From Acerihabitans sp047324305 (GTDB lineage Bacteria; Pseudomonadota; Gammaproteobacteria; Enterobacterales; Enterobacteriaceae), in assembly GCF_047324305.1 (NCBI RefSeq), contig NZ_CP178740.1, positions 372,001 through 436,000 on the forward strand: a stretch of DNA of 64,000 bases. Direction: 5' to 3'. Under the pieces are notes generated by a model. It saw only the letters and a list, made by a program, of their open reading frames with translations, had not been told where the DNA came from and searched no databases. The position numbers and the translations under genes were made by a program. The first letter of the stretch is position 1, and each line of letters begins with the position of its first letter. Positions 61,810 through 64,000 of the stretch are shown here, one piece after another.

Positions 61810-61834
61810 CTTGATACGAAAGCGAGCTTACGAC

Positions 61835-62578
61835 ATGGCGAAACGATTTGAAAATAAGGTTGTGGTGGTTACGGGCGGCACGGACGGCATCGGTTTGACC
61901 ACGGCGGCGTCCTTCGCGGAACAGGGCGCTCATGTGTACATCACTGGCCGCCGCCAAGAGCGCCTAAATGAGGTTCTGAAGGAAATCGGGCACGGTGCCA
62001 TTGGGGTGCAAGGCGATGTCAGCAATCTTGCCGACCTTGATCGTCTGTACGCACAGATCCAGCGAGAGAAAGGTCGCGTGGATGTGGTCTTCGCCAATGC
62101 TGGCGTATCGGAATCCGCACCCATCGGTGGCATCGAGGAAGACCATTTCGATCGCGTGTTCGGCATCAATGTGAAGGGCACGGTCTTCACGGTGCAAAAA
62201 GCCCTGCCGCTGATGTCTGCTGGCGGCGCGGTTGTGCTGGCTGGATCAGGAGCAGGCAGCAAGGGCTTTGCAAATCTATCTGTCTACAGCGCGACGAAGG
62301 CGGCGATCCGCTCGCTCGCCCGCACCTGGACGACCGACCTGAAAAATCAGGGCATTCGGGTGAATGTCGTTTCGCCGGGCATGGTACTGACCCCGGCAAT
62401 GCAGACCTATCTGCAAAACAACGCCGGCGCTGAAGAATGGATGCAGCAAACCATCCCGTTCGGCAGGCTCGCCACGACTGAAGAAATCGCCAAAGCCGTG
62501 CTATTTCTGGCGTCGGACGAAAGCAGCTTCATCGGTGGTGAGGAACTGTTCGTTGATGGTGGCTTCGTGGCCGTCTGA
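61835..62578 (+). CDS. classical short-chain dehydrogenase/reductase
   Basis: 247 aa. TGGTDGIGLTTAASF is the TGxxxGxG cofactor motif, NAG (FANAGVS) is present, and the catalytic Ser/Tyr-x3-Lys appears as LAGSGAGSK...YSATKAAI. The end FIGGEELFVDGGFVAV is typical. GRR after the second strand suggests NADPH. The start MAKRFENKVVVVTGG is at 61835; the frame upstream runs through the operators. Codon use is less GC-biased than the backbone, consistent with transfer together with its tetR. Confidence 0.9.
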   Translation: MAKRFENKVVVVTGGTDGIGLTTAASFAEQGAHVYITGRRQERLNEVLKEIGHGAIGVQGDVSNLADLDRLYAQIQREKGRVDVVFANAGVSESAPIGGIEEDHFDRVFGINVKGTVFTVQKALPLMSAGGAVVLAGSGAGSKGFANLSVYSATKAAIRSLARTWTTDLKNQGIRVNVVSPGMVLTPAMQTYLQNNAGAEEWMQQTIPFGRLATTEEIAKAVLFLASDESSFIGGEELFVDGGFVAV

Positions 62579-62746
62579 TATGCGGTGCGACCCTTCAGTT
62601 TTGCGGCCTGTGGTAAGGCCGTCTAGCCGACTGGCGACGACAGGTTAATTCGCTCTTCGGGGCGACAATAAGGCCACTGGGTCTACCGCGCATTTTCGCC
62701 AGTCCGAGGGGGGTGAAAAGAAAGATTCCCTTTTTATCTTTGTCAT

Positions 62747-62859
62747 TTGTCGCCTAAGTCCAACGTTTTGCGACAACACCTCGCCGTCGGTTTTTCCTGG
62801 CGCTCAGACGTTGCAAAAGTCAGTCGCAAATTCCCTATAATATGCGGCAATATTTGCAA
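62747..62859. other. res-like recombination region upstream of the resolvase fragment
   Basis: Several inverted, spaced motifs occur directly before the resolvase start: TTGTCGC-N16-GCGACAA (62747-62776), TTGCAAAAGTCAGTCGCAA (62811-62829) and TGCGGCAATATTTGCAA (62843-62859). Three such subsites form the res site of Tn3-type elements. TTGCAA-N19-TATAAT (62811-62841) could be the resolvase promoter. The 170 bases between the SDR stop and this region show nothing I can name. Confidence 0.5.
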
Positions 62860-62874
62860 CACAATGGGGGCGCC

Positions 62875-63030
62875 ATGAGAGACAAACACAGCCCCTGTAC
62901 GCTCGACCTGGAAAGCGGCCACCTGCGGATCGGTTACGCCAGGGTATTGACCGATGATCGGGGCTTGAGGGATCAGCGCGACGAATTGCATACGGCAGGC
63001 AGAAATGCAAACCTGAGCTTAGAAGGCTAA
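62875..63030 (+). pseudogene. tnpR: truncated Tn3-family resolvase (tnpR), N-terminal fragment
   Basis: 51 codons. HLRIGYARVLTDDRGLRDQRDELHTAG matches the first 25 residues of serine resolvases, after a 17-residue extension; then ten unrelated residues lead to a stop. The catalytic serine that should follow GYARV is leucine (codon TTG), so even the fragment is inactive. The stop overlaps the convergent gene at 63027. It marks the edge of a decayed transposon. Confidence 0.75.
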
Positions 63031-63851
63031 GCACCTTCAGACTTTCTAAAAAATGCCTCCAGTTCGGAGAAACCAATAGCCTTCTTTGAATAACCGAAAG
63101 TACCTTCAGCGCATATCTCGCGGGCTGCCTGAACAAAAGAACCGTATGCCAGTCTGGCCATTGATGCACCAACGCTGATACGTTTCACTCCCGCTTCGGC
63201 CAGTTGCACAACACTGAACGTCTCACCCGGCAATCCCATAACAACGTTAACTGGCCTTGTCACTGATTCACAAACGGTCTTGATCATTGAAAGATCGTGA
63301 AGGCCGGGAGCATAAAGTACATCAGCTCCCGCCTTTTCAAAAGCTTGTAATCTCAGGATCGTATCATCCAAATCAGGACGTCCCCACATAAAATTCTCGG
63401 CGCGAGCCGTGATCACAAAATCATGATCCAGCGCTTCTCGTGCTTTTACTGCGGCTTCAATACGATCGACTGCGAGGCTTAAATCATAGACCGGGGCATC
63501 GGGCAGACCGGTATGATCTTCGAGGGAGCAACCTGCCAGACCAATATTGACCGCAATTTTTATGGTTTCCGCGGCACTGTCCGGATCATCACCAATTCCT
63601 TTTTCAAGATCCGCTGATACTGGCAGAGACGTTGATTCAACAATGGCCTGACAATGATCAATAGTCTGCTTCCACGAAACCCGCCCTTCAGGTACACCTA
63701 AGGAGAATGCAAGACCGGCGCTGGTCGTAGCAAGTGCCTTGAATCCCATACTTTCAAGTATTCTGGCCGTCCCAATGTCCCAGGGATTAGGAATAATAAA
63801 AGTATCCGGCATTTCATGAAGGAGCCGAAAAGCCTTGCTTTTATCTCCCAT
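63027..63851 (-). CDS. isocitrate lyase / PEP mutase-family protein
   Basis: 274 aa TIM-barrel enzyme of the ICL/PEPM superfamily. Visible features: PNPWDIGTARILESMGFKALATTSAGLAFSLG at the start, the metal-site SADLEKGIGDD, GLAGCSLEDHTG with the Glu-Asp pair, and ITARAENFMWGRPDLDDTILRLQAFEKAGADVLYAPGL. The KKCGH-type catalytic loop of true isocitrate lyase is absent, so it is an uncharacterised carboxy-C-C lyase, 2-methylisocitrate-lyase- or oxaloacetate-hydrolase-like. AAGGGGAC precedes the ATG. Clearly less GC-rich than the rest of the window, which points to transfer. Confidence 0.85.
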   Translation of the reverse strand: MGDKSKAFRLLHEMPDTFIIPNPWDIGTARILESMGFKALATTSAGLAFSLGVPEGRVSWKQTIDHCQAIVESTSLPVSADLEKGIGDDPDSAAETIKIAVNIGLAGCSLEDHTGLPDAPVYDLSLAVDRIEAAVKAREALDHDFVITARAENFMWGRPDLDDTILRLQAFEKAGADVLYAPGLHDLSMIKTVCESVTRPVNVVMGLPGETFSVVQLAEAGVKRISVGASMARLAYGSFVQAAREICAEGTFGYSKKAIGFSELEAFFRKSEGA

Positions 63852-64000
63852 AAATGTCCCCTTGAGTGGTATTAATTTGTTTTAAATGGCTGGGAATCAC
63901 TTGGAGCCATCCGTTGATTATCAAACTAAATACACAGCTGTTTTCGCCGTGGAGAGTTTCATCACCCTATATCAAAGAACTCATTCGAGGCAACCGACCT
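63852..64000. other. upstream region at the window edge
   Basis: 149 AT-rich bases upstream of the ICL/PEPM-family gene. No gene is seen; the promoter of that gene must lie here, but no hexamer pair stands out. Confidence 0.4.

Noticed and set aside
1..64000. CRISPR arrays, rRNA and tRNA genes
   Set aside because: No regularly spaced repeats, no rRNA core sequences and no tRNA-like cloverleaf with CCA end were noticed on reading; a tRNAscan and repeat search were not possible.

Overview
The window is GC-rich DNA from a member of the Enterobacterales. Proteins such as PurN, Ppk, Ppx, YegD, UreC, MdtB/C, YegQ and CyaR RNA match Escherichia/Klebsiella/Yersinia relatives closely, and gene order follows two E. 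coli chromosome blocks (purN...ppk-ppx-yfgG and yegE-yegD-mdtABCD-baeSR-yegP-yegQ-cyaR-yegS-thiD/thiM) joined side by side. A large-genome Sodalis/Pectobacteriaceae-like bacterium is my best guess. That assignment is inference; no rRNA or tRNA gene was seen to settle it.

Layout. 1-9250: end of purN, a pstC-pstA-pstB phosphate importer operon of the large-subunit type (minus strand), then the divergent polyphosphate operon ppk-ppx and small yfgG. 9450-15820: mgtE Mg transporter, the diguanylate cyclase dgcE (yegE) and the Hsp70-like yegD. 15850-21070: a complete urease operon ureDABCEFG (minus strand) preceded by a convincing sigma54 promoter and an NtrC-type site, which suggests nitrogen control. 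21270-26790: acetyltransferase, two small genes, an aldo/keto reductase, and a LysR regulator divergent from a methionine aminotransferase-like gene plus an orphan amino-acid binding protein. 26980-38004: mdtABCD-baeSR, an RND efflux system with its own two-component regulator. 38090-44300: yegP, yegQ, the sRNA CyaR with its CRP site, yegS, an unrecognised 304-aa protein, and TPP-riboswitch-controlled thiM-thiD. 44300-46100: an AT-rich interval with a LuxR-type AHL-receptor solo and a GNAT gene.

46300-59110 is an accessory block of oxidoreductases and detoxification genes (three MDR reductases, two atypical SDRs, a tautomerase, a GST, an AmpC-type beta-lactamase) interleaved with TetR, LysR (two), MarR and AraC (two) regulators. 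It ends directly against a decapitated pqiC gene. The same operator-like sequence occurs in front of the first MDR gene and between marR and araC, so one regulator may control both ends. From 59500 to the end lie three small lipoprotein genes (two of them tiny tandem paralogues), an IS110 scar, a TetR/SDR pair with two matching operators, a truncated Tn3-type resolvase with a res-like region, and a less GC-rich isocitrate lyase/PEP mutase-family gene: a patch repeatedly hit by mobile DNA.

The most interesting items are the tandem micro-lipoproteins (60395-60597), the sigma54/NtrC urease promoter, the shared operator in the oxidoreductase block, the double-operator TetR/SDR switch, and the unrecognised gene at 41256-42170 that overlaps thiD tail to tail. 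No CRISPR array, rRNA or tRNA was seen.
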